Source: Saccharibacillus brassicae
GTDB taxonomy: Bacteria; Bacillota; Bacilli; Paenibacillales; Paenibacillaceae
NCBI RefSeq assembly: GCF_006542275.1
Contig: NZ_CP041217.1
Location: 434,001-498,000 of the forward strand
DNA: 64,000 nucleotides
Reading direction: 5' to 3'
The notes beneath the pieces were generated by a model. The model was not told where the DNA came from, did not search any database, and saw nothing but the letters and a program-made list of their open reading frames with translations. Of this stretch, positions 33,063 to 43,204 are shown in pieces. The position numbers and the translations under genes are program-made. Numbering within the stretch: the first letter of the stretch is position 1; each line of letters opens with the position of its first letter.

Positions 33063-34121
33063 TCACCTCGCAGCCTTTTCCTGTCCTTTTTGCATATGTT
33101 GGGCGCGCAGCTGGCCGCAGGCCGCGGCGATGTCGTGACCCTGCTCGCGGCGGATCGTCGCATTGATGCCGTTCTCGGTCAGGATGCGCTGGAAGTTGAA
33201 AATGTCGCTGCGCGACGTACGGACGTATTTGCGCTCCGGCACGTGGTTGACCGGAATCAGGTTAACGTGCGCCATGCGCGTCTTCAGCACGTCCGCCAAT
33301 TCCTGCGCGTGCTCGGCCTGGTCGTTCACCCCGCCGATCAGCGCGTATTCGAACGTGAGGCGTCGGCCCGTTTTTTCGAAATAATAATCGAGCGAAGCGA
33401 TCACGTCGTCGAACGGATAACGGCGGTTGACCGGCATCAGCTTGGAACGCAGCTTGTCGTTCGGCGCATGGATGGAAATCGCCAGGTTGATCTGCGTGTC
33501 TTCGTCGGCGAATTTGTAAATGTTCGGCACGATGCCGCTCGTCGAGACGGTAATGTGGCGCTGTCCGATATTCAGTCCTTTTTCGTGGATCATGATGCGC
33601 AGGAACGTCATCGTCGCTTCGTAGTTCTCGAACGGCTCGCCGGAGCCCATGATCACGATGCTGCTGACGCGCTCGCCGTCTTTGTCGAGCATCTTCTGCG
33701 CTTCGACGACCTGCGCGACGATCTCGCCCGCCGTCAGGTTGCGCTTCAGTCCGCCGAGCGTGGACGCGCAGAATGTGCAGCCGATCCGGCAGCCGACCTG
33801 GGTCGTTACGCAGACGCTGTTGCCGTAGTTGTGCTTCATGATGACCGTCTCGATCGCATGTTCGTCATGCAGGCCGAACAGGAACTTCACGGTGCCGTCT
33901 TTGGACTGGAATTTGGTAATTTCTTTGAGTGTGACAAAAGCGAACTGACCGTCCAGCTTCTCGCGCAGGCTTTTGGACAGGTTGGTCATTTCCTCGAAGC
34001 TCGATACGCGCTTGACGTAGATCCAATCGAAGATCTGGTCGGCGCGGAAAGCCGCTTCTCCGTTTTCCTTAACCCACTCTCGCAGAGCGTCAAGATTGTA
34101 ATCGTATATGAAAGGTTTCAT
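33063..34121 (-). CDS. rlmN: 23S rRNA (adenine2503-C2)/tRNA methyltransferase RlmN
   Basis: 352-residue radical-SAM methyltransferase. An N-terminal domain ([37 protein letters not shown]) binds RNA. The 4Fe-4S cluster motif is CxxxCxxC in [25 protein letters not shown] is a SAM-binding motif, and [20 protein letters not shown] follows. The C-terminal region contains the cysteine-bearing [10 protein letters not shown]. The start at MKPFIYDYN (34121) is chosen because the upstream 30 codons lack the family profile and AGGGGAT lies before this ATG. Operon position between rsmB and prpC is as in Bacillus. Confidence 0.95.
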   Translation of the reverse strand: MKPFIYDYNLDALREWVKENGEAAFRADQIFDWIYVKRVSSFEEMTNLSKSLREKLDGQFAFVTLKEITKFQSKDGTVKFLFGLHDEHAIETVIMKHNYGNSVCVTTQVGCRIGCTFCASTLGGLKRNLTAGEIVAQVVEAQKMLDKDGERVSSIVIMGSGEPFENYEATMTFLRIMIHEKGLNIGQRHITVSTSGIVPNIYKFADEDTQINLAISIHAPNDKLRSKLMPVNRRYPFDDVIASLDYYFEKTGRRLTFEYALIGGVNDQAEHAQELADVLKTRMAHVNLIPVNHVPERKYVRTSRSDIFNFQRILTENGINATIRREQGHDIAAACGQLRAQHMQKGQEKAAR

Positions 34122-34322
34122 GTTGTCGGTTATCCCCTGTTCGTTGATTTTATCGAATGCGTTGACTTTATCGGTTTTCATCTTATCTATATTAGCACAA
34201 AAGGCGTTCATGCTAAAGAGGAACCCCGACCATCCCTCTGGCGGGTCTGGCGAAGGTCCCTCTTTCTTATCGGACGCAGACGTCTTTTCAATCCTTTTTT
34301 TCGGTAAAAAAGTACGGGAACT

Positions 34323-36374
34323 TTAGTCTCTGCGGCGCAGTCTGGCGATATAGAAGCCGTCCGAACCGAACTGGTTCGGCAGGATTTGTACACCCGCTCC
34401 GCCGGCCTGCGGCAGATCGTCGAGCGTAGGCGCGTCGAACGGCTCCGAGACGTATTCCGCGTGGTCGCGCAGGAATTCGGCGACCGCGCGCTGGTTTTCT
34501 TCGCGCTCGATCGTGCACGTGCTGTAGACGAGGATGCCGCCCGGCTTCACCAAACCGGCCACGGCGCCCAGCATCTGCCGCTGCAGCTTCGCGATCGAAG
34601 CGGCGTCTTCCGGCGTCTTGGCCCAGCGCAGATCCGGTTTGCGCCGGATTACGCCGAAGCCCGAACACGGCGCATCCAGCAGGACGCGGTCGAACGAAGC
34701 CGGTTCGAAGCGATCTTTGAGCGTCAGGGCGTCGCCCACGCTCGTCTCGATGCACGACAGGCCCAGCCGCTCGGCCTGCTCCGCGATCAACCCCTGCTTG
34801 TGTTCATGCAGATCGTTGGCCACGATGCGCCCGCGGTTGCCCATCTTCTCGGCGATATGCGCCGTTTTGCCGCCCGGCGCGGCGCAGCAGTCCAGCACGC
34901 TCATGCCCGGTTCCGGCGCCAGCGCTTCGGCCACGAGCATCGAACTCTCGTCCTGAATACTGAAGCGGCCGTCCCGGTACAGACGGTCGTTCGCCAGATT
35001 GCCGCCGCTCTCGACGATGACGCCCTGCGGCGCAAGGTCCGAAGCGCGAACGCTGCGGCCTTCGGCTTCCAGTTCGCGCAGCAGTTCCGCGCGATCCATT
35101 CGCAGCGTGTTGACGCGCAGGCTCGCCTTCGGCGCTTCGTTGTTCGACGCGCAGACGGCTTCCGCCGTTTCTTCGCCGTATTGGGCAATCCAGCGCTCGA
35201 CGAGCCACTGCGGGTGCGAATGCTGCAGGGCGATCCGCTCCGCCGTCGGCAGGTCATCCGGAATCGACAGCGCGTCTCCTTCGCGCAGCACGCTGCGCAG
35301 CACGCCGTTGATCATCGCGGCGATGCCGGAATGGCCTCTTTTCTTGGCAATCTCGACCGCTTCGTTCACCGCCGCGTGAGCGGGAACCCGGTCCAGGTAG
35401 CGGATCTGGTACAGCGACATCCGCATCAGGCTGCGCACCCACGGGTTCAGGCGCTTGACGCCGCTCTTGATAAACCGATCAAGGAAATAATCCAGCGTCG
35501 CCTGGCGCGAGATCGTCCCGTAGACGAGCTCGGTCGCAAGGCCCGCGTCCGCCGGGCTCAACTCCGCCTGCTGCAGCGCGCGGTTCAGCAGCAAATTGCT
35601 GTACGCGGCGTTCTCGTCGACGCCGGTGAGCACGTTGAGCGCCACTTCGCGCGCGGTCGAAGCTTCGCGGCTCCGGCGCGGATAGCCGCCGTTCGGGCCG
35701 GGCTTCGGCTTGGCCGGCTGCGCTGCGGCGGACGCCGGCTTCGGGGCTGCGCCCGCAGGACCGGTTCCGCCGGAGCGCGGCCGATCGGAGGCCGACGCCG
35801 CCGGACGGCGGTCTGCCGGTGCGGCTTTGAATGCAGACTTGGATCTGGCATCGGACTTCGAACCGGCTGTCGAGCGAGATGCCGATTCATGCACGGCTGC
35901 CGGCTTGGCTTCTACCGAGGCTGCCGGTCTGGCTGCTCCGGATTGCGAGGATGGCGCGGATTGTGAGCGCGGCCCGGCTGTCTGCGCGGCTGCCGGTCTG
36001 GACGACGGCCGCGCGGCAGGCTTGGCGGTCTGCCGGGCCGCCGGCTTCGCGGCGTTCCCATTGTTCGAGTCGGACCCGCCCGCGGATTTGCCCGCCGCTT
36101 TGGCTTCGATCCGCTTGAGCGCGCCGCTTGCGTTGCGGCCGAGTTCTTTGGCCTTTTTGCGATCGTCCGCTTTTTTGCGATCGTCCGTTTTTTTACGGTC
36201 ATCTACTTTTTTGCGGTCGGTCGGCTTTTTGCCGTCGGCGCTTTTCGGGGAAGCCGCGGGCTTGTTCGGATCGAAGCCGCCGGACGGCTTGGCTCCCGTG
36301 CCGAACATGCGGATCCCTGTTCCTTCGGGACGTTTGCCGTTTTGTTTGTTTCCGTTCTCTTTGTTTCCGTTCAT
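34323..36374 (-). CDS. rsmB: 16S rRNA cytosine-967 methyltransferase RsmB with long disordered N-terminus
   Basis: 683-residue protein, about 230 residues longer than usual RsmB. Residues 1-238 are low-complexity (Lys, Ala, Pro, Ser, Gly) and include a tandem KK-x-DDR repeat at 49-74. From 239 the normal protein follows: the NusB-like domain (TAREVALNVLTGVDENAAYSNLLLNRAL) and the SAM domain with LDCCAAPGGKTAHIAE, VLLDAPCSGFGVIRRKPDLRW (motif IV Cys) and the nucleophile in YSTCTIEREEN. It methylates C967 of 16S rRNA. The extension is in frame with the ATG that overlaps the fmt stop by 4 bases and its codons match the neighbours in GC, so it looks real. It probably helps RNA binding or condensation, which is inference. 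Confidence 0.93.
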   Translation of the reverse strand: MNGNKENGNKQNGKRPEGTGIRMFGTGAKPSGGFDPNKPAASPKSADGKKPTDRKKVDDRKKTDDRKKADDRKKAKELGRNASGALKRIEAKAAGKSAGGSDSNNGNAAKPAARQTAKPAARPSSRPAAAQTAGPRSQSAPSSQSGAARPAASVEAKPAAVHESASRSTAGSKSDARSKSAFKAAPADRRPAASASDRPRSGGTGPAGAAPKPASAAAQPAKPKPGPNGGYPRRSREASTAREVALNVLTGVDENAAYSNLLLNRALQQAELSPADAGLATELVYGTISRQATLDYFLDRFIKSGVKRLNPWVRSLMRMSLYQIRYLDRVPAHAAVNEAVEIAKKRGHSGIAAMINGVLRSVLREGDALSIPDDLPTAERIALQHSHPQWLVERWIAQYGEETAEAVCASNNEAPKASLRVNTLRMDRAELLRELEAEGRSVRASDLAPQGVIVESGGNLANDRLYRDGRFSIQDESSMLVAEALAPEPGMSVLDCCAAPGGKTAHIAEKMGNRGRIVANDLHEHKQGLIAEQAERLGLSCIETSVGDALTLKDRFEPASFDRVLLDAPCSGFGVIRRKPDLRWAKTPEDAASIAKLQRQMLGAVAGLVKPGGILVYSTCTIEREENQRAVAEFLRDHAEYVSEPFDAPTLDDLPQAGGAGVQILPNQFGSDGFYIARLRRRD

Positions 36375-37321
36375 CCGAGCACCGTCCCTGCTTGCATCGA
36401 CGTTCCGCGCACGAATTCGGACACCGGCATCGCTTTTTTGCCGGCAGGCTGCACTTTGGTCAGCCGGACGGCTCCGCTGCCGCAGGCGACGACGATCGCC
36501 TGGCTGTTCACGTCAAGCACCGTTCCGGGAGCGGCTCCCGCTTCGGGTCCGTTCTCTTCGGGCGGTTCCACCTGCCAAATCTTGAACACTTCTTCGTTCC
36601 ACAGCGTATAGCCGCCGGAGAACGGCGACAAGCCGCGCACCTGATTGAAGATCTCGCGCGGCGAACGGGTCCAGTCGATCCGTTCGTCTTCGCGCGACAG
36701 GTTCGGCGCGTACGTCGCAAGCGACTCGTCCTGCGCCCGGGCCGCAACGCGGCCGTTCAGCAGGCGGGGCAGTTCGCGCTTGAGCAGCGCCGCGCCGGCT
36801 TCCGCCATTTTCTCGAACAGCGACCCGGAATCGTCCCGGTCCGTAATGTCCACTTCGGTGACGGATATCATGTCGCCCGTATCGAGCCCTTCAGCCATAT
36901 ACATGAGCGTAATGCCCGTTTTCGGTTCGCCGTTCATGATCGAACGCTGGATCGGAGCGCCGCCCCGGTAAGCGGGCAGCAGCGAGCCGTGCACGTTGAC
37001 GCAGCCGAGTTCCGGCACTTCGAGCAGCGACTTCGGCAGGATCTGGCCGTAGGCGGCCGTGACGATCAGGTCGGGATGGAACGAAGCCAGTTCTTCGACC
37101 GCTTCCTTGCTGCGCATGCGCTCGGGCTGCAGCACGGGCAGATGATGCTTCAGCGCCGCTTCCTTGACGGGCGACGGCGTCAGCACCTTTTTGCGGCCCT
37201 GCGGCCGGTCGGGTTGGGTCACGACCGCCACGACATTGCAGTCGCTTTCCAGCAGCGCTTCCAGGCAGGACACCGCAAACTGCGGCGTGCCCATAAATAC
37301 GATTCTTTTCTTTTCACTCAT
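36371..37321 (-). CDS. fmt: Methionyl-tRNA formyltransferase
   Basis: 316-residue enzyme that formylates initiator Met-tRNA. The start [20 protein letters not shown] contains the substrate fold; [16 protein letters not shown] and the 10-formyl-THF site [36 protein letters not shown] contain the catalytic Asn, His and (later) Asp in GLDTGDM. The C-terminal tRNA-binding domain is present. The ATG at 37321 overlaps the def stop by 4 bases; nine earlier open codons lie inside def. Cotranscribed with def and rsmB. Confidence 0.96.
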   Translation of the reverse strand: MSEKKRIVFMGTPQFAVSCLEALLESDCNVVAVVTQPDRPQGRKKVLTPSPVKEAALKHHLPVLQPERMRSKEAVEELASFHPDLIVTAAYGQILPKSLLEVPELGCVNVHGSLLPAYRGGAPIQRSIMNGEPKTGITLMYMAEGLDTGDMISVTEVDITDRDDSGSLFEKMAEAGAALLKRELPRLLNGRVAARAQDESLATYAPNLSREDERIDWTRSPREIFNQVRGLSPFSGGYTLWNEEVFKIWQVEPPEENGPEAGAAPGTVLDVNSQAIVVACGSGAVRLTKVQPAGKKAMPVSEFVRGTSMQAGTVLG

Positions 37322-37800
37322 TGGTTTGCCTCGCTTTCCTGACCCCATTCATAAATTTTGTCCGCCACATCCGTAAACAGAATGCCGTCCAAATGGTCGA
37401 TTTCGTGCTGCAGCGCGCGGGCCAGCAGCCCGCTGCCGGTAACGCTCAGGCTTTGGCCGTCCCGATCCAGTCCGCGAACCGTCACGGTCTGCGCACGGCG
37501 CACGTCGCCGTTCAGTCCCGGGATGCTCAGGCAGCCTTCCGCTCCGAACTGTTCGCCTTCGCGCTCCACGATTTCGGGATTGATCATCGCGATCAACCCG
37601 TGTTCGTCGCCGACGTCGATCACGATAACGCGCTTCAGGATGCCTACCTGCGGCGCGGCGAGGCCGACGCCCTGCGCATCGTACATCGTCTCCGCCATGT
37701 CGGCCATCAGTTTCTGAACGTTCGGCGTTATCTTCGTCACTTCTTTTGCTTTTTTGCGCAAAACCTCGTCGGGTTGTTTTACGATCAGTCGAATAGCCAT
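37318..37800 (-). CDS. def: Peptide deformylase
   Basis: 160-residue metalloenzyme that removes the formyl group from nascent proteins. All three motifs are present: [18 protein letters not shown] (Cys ligand) and [12 protein letters not shown] (HExxH ligands). Short C-terminal tail of the type-1 form. The ATG at 37800 has AAGGAAGGTG upstream; the open frame to 37857 is an extension without support. It lies between priA and fmt, overlapping fmt by 4 bases. Confidence 0.96.
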   Translation of the reverse strand: MAIRLIVKQPDEVLRKKAKEVTKITPNVQKLMADMAETMYDAQGVGLAAPQVGILKRVIVIDVGDEHGLIAMINPEIVEREGEQFGAEGCLSIPGLNGDVRRAQTVTVRGLDRDGQSLSVTGSGLLARALQHEIDHLDGILFTDVADKIYEWGQESEANQ

Positions 37801-37875
37801 GTCAAGCACCTTCCTTGAATCCGTAGTAGTCGTCGGGCCCGTCTTCGTCCCATGCAAAAAACGCGGGGAACCGCG

Positions 37876-40449
37876 TCACATCATGACCTGAGGGTCGACG
37901 TCGATGCTGATGAGCAGGTCCTGCTCCTTCGCCGTGTCTTCCAGTTCATCCGCGATTTCCCGCGCCAGCAGAGCGGCGTCCATTTCTCCACGCCATTTTA
38001 TCATACATTGAAACCGGTATCTATTTTTGATCCGGGGAATCGGCGACGCGATCGGTCCGAGCAGGTCAAGCACGTTCGGCACAAGCTTGTCCATCCGGGC
38101 CAGCCAGCCGCGGGCGCGCGCTTTTTCTTTGACCAGGGCGGCGTAGTTCTCCGCCATGCGCACGACGACCGGCAGCTGTTCATGCGAGAACGTCACGAGA
38201 ATGAGCCGGCAGTACGGCGGATAGCCGAGCTTGCGCCGATGCCCGAGTTCCTCGCGCACGAACGAGTGGTAATCGTGCTTCGAAGCGTGCAGCACCGAAT
38301 AATGATCCGGGTTGTACGATTGAATAAATACTTCGCCGGGCAGATGATGCCGCCCTGCCCGTCCGGCGACCTGCGTGAGCAGTTGGAACGTTTTTTCGGC
38401 CGCCCGGAAATCGGGCAGGTTCAAGGCCGAATCGGCCGCGATGACCCCGACCAGCGTCACGTCGGGGAAGTCGAGCCCTTTCGCGACCATCTGCGTGCCG
38501 AGCAGCACGTCCGCTTTTTTGTCGCGGAACTGCTGCAGCAGCTTTTCGTGCGAGCCTTTTTCGCTCGTCGTGTCGACGTCCATGCGCACGACCCGAATAG
38601 CCGGGAACAGCTTGGCGAGTTCTTCTTCGACCCGCTGCGTGCCGGTGCCGAAATAGCGGATATGCTCGCTGCCGCATTCCGGGCACGTCTCCGGCACCGT
38701 CTCGGCATGGCCGCAGTAATGGCAGCGCAAATTGTTGGAGCGCTGATGAAACGTCAGCGAGATGTCGCAGTTCGGGCATTCCGCGACGTAGCCGCATGTG
38801 CGGCACATGACGAACGTCGAATAGCCGCGCCGGTTGAGCAGCAGCACCGTCTGCTCGCCGCGCTCCAGGCGCTGCTCGATCGCTTTGTGCAGATCGCGGC
38901 TGAACATCGAGCGGTTGCCTTCTTTTAACTCTTCGCGCATATCGACGATGGTGACGCCCGGCAGTTCGCTTCCGAGCGCGCGCAGCGAAATTTCGGTCAG
39001 CACCGGCGAGAAATGCGGGTCGCTCTGCGAGCGCGCCGCGTGATACGTCTCCAGCGACGGCGTGGCCGAACCGAGAATGACGACGGCGTCGTGCTGCTCG
39101 GCCCGCTTGACGGCGACGTTCCGGGCGTGATATTTCGGGCTTTCTTCCTGCTTGTAGGACGATTCGTGTTCTTCGTCCATAACGATCAGCCCGATGTCCT
39201 TGAACGGGGCGAAAATGGCCGACCGCGCGCCGATCGCTACCTGGACCCGGCCTTCGCGGATTTTGCGCCATTCGTCGTAGCGTTCGCCGCCGGACAGGCG
39301 GCTGTGCATGACGGCGACTTTGGCTCCGAAGCGGCTTTTGAACCGTTCCACCATCTGCGGCGTCAGCGAAATTTCGGGCACGAGCACGATCGCCTGGCGG
39401 CCCTGCTCGATGCAGCGTTCGATCGATTGCAGATACACTTCCGTCTTGCCGCTGCCGGTAATGCCGTGCAGCAGGAATACGCCTTCCCGGTGCTCGTTCA
39501 GCCGGCCGACGACGGCGTCGTACACCTGCTGCTGTTCGCCGGTCAGCTTGGGCGCTTCGCTCGGCTTGAAGCTGCGCCCCGCATACGGATCGCGGAACAC
39601 TTCCACGTCCTCGAACCGCACCAGCCCTTTTTCCTCAAGCGACTTCACCGCGCTCGACGTCACGCCGAGCACGCTCATCACTTCCTTGAGCGCCATCGGC
39701 ACGCCGAGCTGCATCAGGAAAGCAAACACTTCCTTCTGCTTTTTGGCTCTGGCCGGGAACTGTTCGAGCTGCTCGGCCGCCTGCTGCGCGTCGACGTTCA
39801 ATACGACCGTTTTGACCGTTTTGCGGCCCATCCGGTCGCGGATCTCCTGGCTTTCGAACAGCAGGCCGCCGCGGATCAGCGCCTGCACCGTTTTTTCCCG
39901 GCCGGGGAAGCTCTGGCGCAGCTGTTCGGCTTTGACCTGTCCCCGGCTTCTGACGTAGTCGAGAATCTCCTGCGCCGAAGGCACGTCGGCCGAGGACGGT
40001 CCGCCGAACAGGGACAATTCGTCAGTCTCTTCCGGCAGGTTCTCCAGCAGCCGGCCGATTTCCTGGCTCTCGCCTTCGGTCTGCTCCGTATTCGCCGCAT
40101 GGATGAACCGCTCCGCTTTGCCTTTGAGCGCCGAAGGAATCATCGCCTGCAGCGCCGTCGTCTCGTGGCAGGCGTATTTCTCGGCGATCCAGCCGCCCAG
40201 TTCGACCAGATCCGGCGGCAGCGGAGGCACGAGATCGAGCAGATCCCGAATCGCTTTGATCCGTCCGTGCTTATATTCGCTTTCGTCCGTCAGGCCGACG
40301 ACGAACCCCTGCACGGTACGTCCGCCGAACGGCACGCCGACGCGGCTGCCGACAGCGATCCAGTCCTGCATCTCGGGCGGAATCCGGTAGTCGAACGGCC
40401 GGCTGACCGCCCGTACCGGCACGTCCACAATAACCCGTGCAAAATTCAT
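37876..40449 (-). CDS. priA: Primosomal protein N' (replication restart helicase PriA)
   Basis: 857-residue SF2 helicase that reloads the replisome at stalled forks. An N-terminal 3'-DNA-end-binding domain (FARVIVDVPVRAVSRPFDYRIPP) and winged helix lead into the motor: Walker A LLHGITGSGKTEVYLQSIE, motif II MDEEHESSYKQEE, motif III LGSATPSLE. Zinc-binding cysteines occur in CRTCGYVAECPNCDISL and LRCHYCGHAETVPETCPECGSE, then QVAGRAGR. Slightly longer than the B. subtilis protein because of a Glu-rich stretch around 115-170. Overlaps the coaBC stop by 4 bases. Confidence 0.96.
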   Translation of the reverse strand: MNFARVIVDVPVRAVSRPFDYRIPPEMQDWIAVGSRVGVPFGGRTVQGFVVGLTDESEYKHGRIKAIRDLLDLVPPLPPDLVELGGWIAEKYACHETTALQAMIPSALKGKAERFIHAANTEQTEGESQEIGRLLENLPEETDELSLFGGPSSADVPSAQEILDYVRSRGQVKAEQLRQSFPGREKTVQALIRGGLLFESQEIRDRMGRKTVKTVVLNVDAQQAAEQLEQFPARAKKQKEVFAFLMQLGVPMALKEVMSVLGVTSSAVKSLEEKGLVRFEDVEVFRDPYAGRSFKPSEAPKLTGEQQQVYDAVVGRLNEHREGVFLLHGITGSGKTEVYLQSIERCIEQGRQAIVLVPEISLTPQMVERFKSRFGAKVAVMHSRLSGGERYDEWRKIREGRVQVAIGARSAIFAPFKDIGLIVMDEEHESSYKQEESPKYHARNVAVKRAEQHDAVVILGSATPSLETYHAARSQSDPHFSPVLTEISLRALGSELPGVTIVDMREELKEGNRSMFSRDLHKAIEQRLERGEQTVLLLNRRGYSTFVMCRTCGYVAECPNCDISLTFHQRSNNLRCHYCGHAETVPETCPECGSEHIRYFGTGTQRVEEELAKLFPAIRVVRMDVDTTSEKGSHEKLLQQFRDKKADVLLGTQMVAKGLDFPDVTLVGVIAADSALNLPDFRAAEKTFQLLTQVAGRAGRHHLPGEVFIQSYNPDHYSVLHASKHDYHSFVREELGHRRKLGYPPYCRLILVTFSHEQLPVVVRMAENYAALVKEKARARGWLARMDKLVPNVLDLLGPIASPIPRIKNRYRFQCMIKWRGEMDAALLAREIADELEDTAKEQDLLISIDVDPQVMM

Positions 40450-41903
40450 CGCTTCGCTCCCTCCGCCATGCGCCGCGAAGCTTCAAGCAGAATGTCGCGC
40501 GCCGTGTCGGCTTTGGACTGTTTCGGCAGATCGGCGATCTTGCCTTCCCGTCCGAACAGCCGCACGATGTTCGTGTCGGTTCCGAAGCCCGCGCCCGCCT
40601 GCGTAACGTCGTTCGCCACGAGCAGGTCGCAGTTTTTGCGCTGAAGCTTTTCGGCGGCGTAGACGTCGATATCGTTCGTCTCCGCCGCGAAGCCGACCAG
40701 AAATTGATGTTCTTTTTGCGAACCGAGCGTTTGCAGCACATCCACCGTTTTAACCAGTTCAAGCGCCATATGCTCGCCGCCTTTTTTGATTTTGCGCGGC
40801 GAACTCGATTTCGGGCGGTAATCCGCGATCGCGGCCGCCATGATCAGCATATCGGTATCGGCCCACTCGTTCAGACACGCTTCGTACATGTCTTCGGCCG
40901 ACTCGATCCGGATAATGTCCATGCCGGGCGGAAGCGGAATTTGCACTTTGCCCGCGATCAGCTTCACGTCGGCGCCGAGGTCGCGCGCGGCCTGCGCCAG
41001 CGCCGCGCCCATTTTGCCGGACGAATCGTTCGTGATGTAGCGGACCGGATCGATACGTTCGATCGTGCCGCCCGCCGTGACGACGACTTTTTTGCCCGCT
41101 AACGGAAGACTTCCGTTGCCAGGCTTCGAAGCCGCTGCTTCTTCCGGCGCGGCGAATGCGGGCAGAGCCGCTTCCCCGCCGGCCAGACCAAGCTCGGAGA
41201 CGCCGCCCGCCGTAGCGAACAGCGTTTCGCCCCGGCCGGCCGCGCGTTCATCCAGCGAGGTCGGGAACGATTCCGGACCCGGATCGAGAAAGGCGGGCTC
41301 GTCCGAAACGCCGCCGACAATCGCCTGCGCCTCGCTGCCGGCAGAAGCCGGATGTTCGCGCTCGGCGAAAAAGTGCCGCAGCACGTCGACGATCGTCTCC
41401 GGCTCTTCCATCCGCCCTTTGCCCACGTATCCGCAGGCGAGCATGCCGCTGCCGGGTTCGATCATCAGAACGCCGCGATCCGCGAGCGTCTGCAGATTAT
41501 GCATGACGGCCGGATGCGTGTACATATGCACGTTCATCGCCGGAGCGACCATGACCGGAGCGGTGACCGCGAGCAGCGTCGTGGACAGCATGTCGTCGGC
41601 CAGCCCGTGGGCCAGCTTGCCGATGCTGTTGGCCGTCGCCGGCGCGATCAGTACCAGATCGGCCCAGTCGGCCAGATCGATATGATTGACGACTTTCGGG
41701 TTGATTTCTTCGAAAGTGTCCGTATGCACCGGATTGCGGGTCAGCACCTGCAGCGTAAGCGCCGGAATAAACGCCTGCGCCGACGCGGTCATGATCACCT
41801 GAACGTCCGCGCCCGCTTTGACCAGCTGACTGCACAGCGTCGCGGCTTTGTAAGCGGCGATGCCTCCGGTTACGCCAAGCAGAATTTTTTTCCCTTTCAA
41901 CAT
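40446..41903 (-). CDS. coaBC: Bifunctional phosphopantothenoylcysteine decarboxylase/synthetase
   Basis: 485-residue fused enzyme for coenzyme A synthesis: CoaB joins cysteine to 4'-phosphopantothenate and CoaC decarboxylates the product. CoaC (1-180) has LLGVTGGIAAYKA, the catalytic His74 in NHIDLADWAD, PAMNVHMY and Cys157 in ACGYVGKGR. CoaB (269-485) begins KKVVVTAGGTIERIDPVRYITNDSSGKMG. Between them is a linker of about 87 residues (182-268), rich in Ala, Gly, Glu and Pro; the usual linker is very short, which explains the extra length compared with about 400 residues. An intrinsic terminator lies just upstream, between rpoZ and this gene. Confidence 0.95.
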   Translation of the reverse strand: MLKGKKILLGVTGGIAAYKAATLCSQLVKAGADVQVIMTASAQAFIPALTLQVLTRNPVHTDTFEEINPKVVNHIDLADWADLVLIAPATANSIGKLAHGLADDMLSTTLLAVTAPVMVAPAMNVHMYTHPAVMHNLQTLADRGVLMIEPGSGMLACGYVGKGRMEEPETIVDVLRHFFAEREHPASAGSEAQAIVGGVSDEPAFLDPGPESFPTSLDERAAGRGETLFATAGGVSELGLAGGEAALPAFAAPEEAAASKPGNGSLPLAGKKVVVTAGGTIERIDPVRYITNDSSGKMGAALAQAARDLGADVKLIAGKVQIPLPPGMDIIRIESAEDMYEACLNEWADTDMLIMAAAIADYRPKSSSPRKIKKGGEHMALELVKTVDVLQTLGSQKEHQFLVGFAAETNDIDVYAAEKLQRKNCDLLVANDVTQAGAGFGTDTNIVRLFGREGKIADLPKQSKADTARDILLEASRRMAEGAKR

Positions 41904-41921
41904 GCCTTATTCCCCCTTCTG

Positions 41922-41950
41922 AAAAAAAATAACAACCTTATCGGTTGTTA
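41922..41950 (-). terminator. Intra-cluster terminator between rpoZ and coaBC
   Basis: Eight-base perfect stem TAACAACC/GGTTGTTA and T8 on the minus strand. It lies 72 bases after rpoZ and 19 bases before coaBC, overlapping the approach to the coaBC ribosome site. Confidence 0.8.
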
Positions 41951-42021
41951 AAGACGGAGCCTTGCGGCGTATTTTGTCTATTTGGGCAAGATGATGTGCG
42001 CGGAATGCGCCGAACGGACCT

Positions 42022-42261
42022 TTACAGGTTCCGTTTGCCTTTTTGTTCTTCGACCACTTCGTTCTCGTCGCGCGCTTCGATCTTCAGGTAATCGTTGTAG
42101 ATCTCTTCGAGAGCGACGCCGACCTGCTTGTGCGATCTTGGGTTGGGCATGTCCGATTCGGAACCTTCGCGCAGCTGTCTGGCCCGTCTGCTTGCGGCTA
42201 CAACCAGGGAATACTTGCTGTCTACTTTGGTCATGATTTTGTCGATGGAAGGATATAACAT
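42022..42261 (-). CDS. rpoZ: RNA polymerase omega subunit
   Basis: 79-residue omega: MLYPSIDKIMTKVDSKYSLVVAASRRARQL, followed by KQVGVALEEIYNDYLKIEA, the family pattern that clamps the beta' subunit. ATG at 42261 with AGAGGA upstream; a longer frame to 42336 has no ribosome site. It follows gmk by 97 bases as in Bacillus. Confidence 0.95.
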   Translation of the reverse strand: MLYPSIDKIMTKVDSKYSLVVAASRRARQLREGSESDMPNPRSHKQVGVALEEIYNDYLKIEARDENEVVEEQKGKRNL

Positions 42262-42358
42262 GTTTATCGTCCTCTCTGTGCCTCCGTCGTCCGCGCGGGC
42301 GCGGCATTGGAAGGAGGCGGTCCGGTTCTCCGGCAATCTATGGGCAAAAAAGGGCGGC

Positions 42359-42931
42359 CTACTTCGCGATGCGGCAGTGTTCCGCCACGATGATCGATTC
42401 GATCCGCATGCAGGCCCGGTCCACTTCGTCGTTCACGACGGCGTAATCGTAATGGCGCATAAGCGCTATCTCTTCTTCGGCAATCGACAAGCGATCGTGA
42501 ATAACCGATTCCGTCTCCGTTCCGCGTCCGACGATGCGATCTTTCAGTTCCTTGAGCGAAGGCGGAGTGAGGAAAATGAATACGCCGTCCGGGAACGTCT
42601 GCTTCACCTTGAGCGCTCCCTGCACTTCGATCTCCAAAATAATGTCGTTCCCCGCTTCGATCGTCTGTTCGACGAAATCGCGCGGCGTTCCGTAAAAGTT
42701 CTCGACGTACTGCGCGTATTCGAGCAGTTGGTCGTTTGCGATCATGTCACGGAACTCTTCCTGGCTTTTGAAAAAATAATTGACGCCGTGCTGCTCGCCC
42801 GAACGGGGCGAACGGGTCGTCGCCGACACCGAATACACGAGTCCCGGCAATCTTTTGCGCAGCGCGCTGCATACGGTTCCTTTTCCGACTCCCGATGGTC
42901 CGGACAATACAATCAATAACCCTTTAGACAT
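42359..42931 (-). CDS. gmk: Guanylate kinase
   Basis: 190-residue GMP kinase. P-loop [13 protein letters not shown] near residue 10; GMP-binding block [21 protein letters not shown]; catalytic and lid residues in [28 protein letters not shown]. Normal length. ATG at 42931 with GGAGAG upstream. Twelve bases after remA. Confidence 0.96.
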   Translation of the reverse strand: MSKGLLIVLSGPSGVGKGTVCSALRKRLPGLVYSVSATTRSPRSGEQHGVNYFFKSQEEFRDMIANDQLLEYAQYVENFYGTPRDFVEQTIEAGNDIILEIEVQGALKVKQTFPDGVFIFLTPPSLKELKDRIVGRGTETESVIHDRLSIAEEEIALMRHYDYAVVNDEVDRACMRIESIIVAEHCRIAK

Positions 42932-42943
42932 AGTTCTCTCCAT

Positions 42944-43204
42944 TTATTCGTCGTTATCGTCGTCTTTGGTGGACAGGCGGTGCGCGACCGTCTCCGGTTG
43001 TACCGCGGACAAAATGACATGATCGCTGTCGGTAATGATGACGGCACGCGTTCGGCGTCCGTACGTCGCGTCGATCAGCATATGCCTGTCCCGCGCTTCC
43101 TGAATGATCCGCTTGATCGGAGCGGATTCCGGGCTTACGATGGAAATGATTCGGTTAGCCGATACAATGTTCCCGAAGCCGATATTGATGAGCTTGATTG
43201 CCAT
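42944..43204 (-). CDS. remA: Extracellular matrix regulator RemA (DUF370/YlzA)
   Basis: 86-residue DNA-binding protein with the near-invariant family text [38 protein letters not shown] and [24 protein letters not shown]. In Bacillus RemA forms rings that wrap DNA and activate matrix and osmoprotection genes. GGGGGA ribosome site. Position between yicC and gmk is conserved. The acidic C-terminus (DDDNDE) is a common variable tail. Confidence 0.96.
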   Translation of the reverse strand: MAIKLINIGFGNIVSANRIISIVSPESAPIKRIIQEARDRHMLIDATYGRRTRAVIITDSDHVILSAVQPETVAHRLSTKDDDNDE

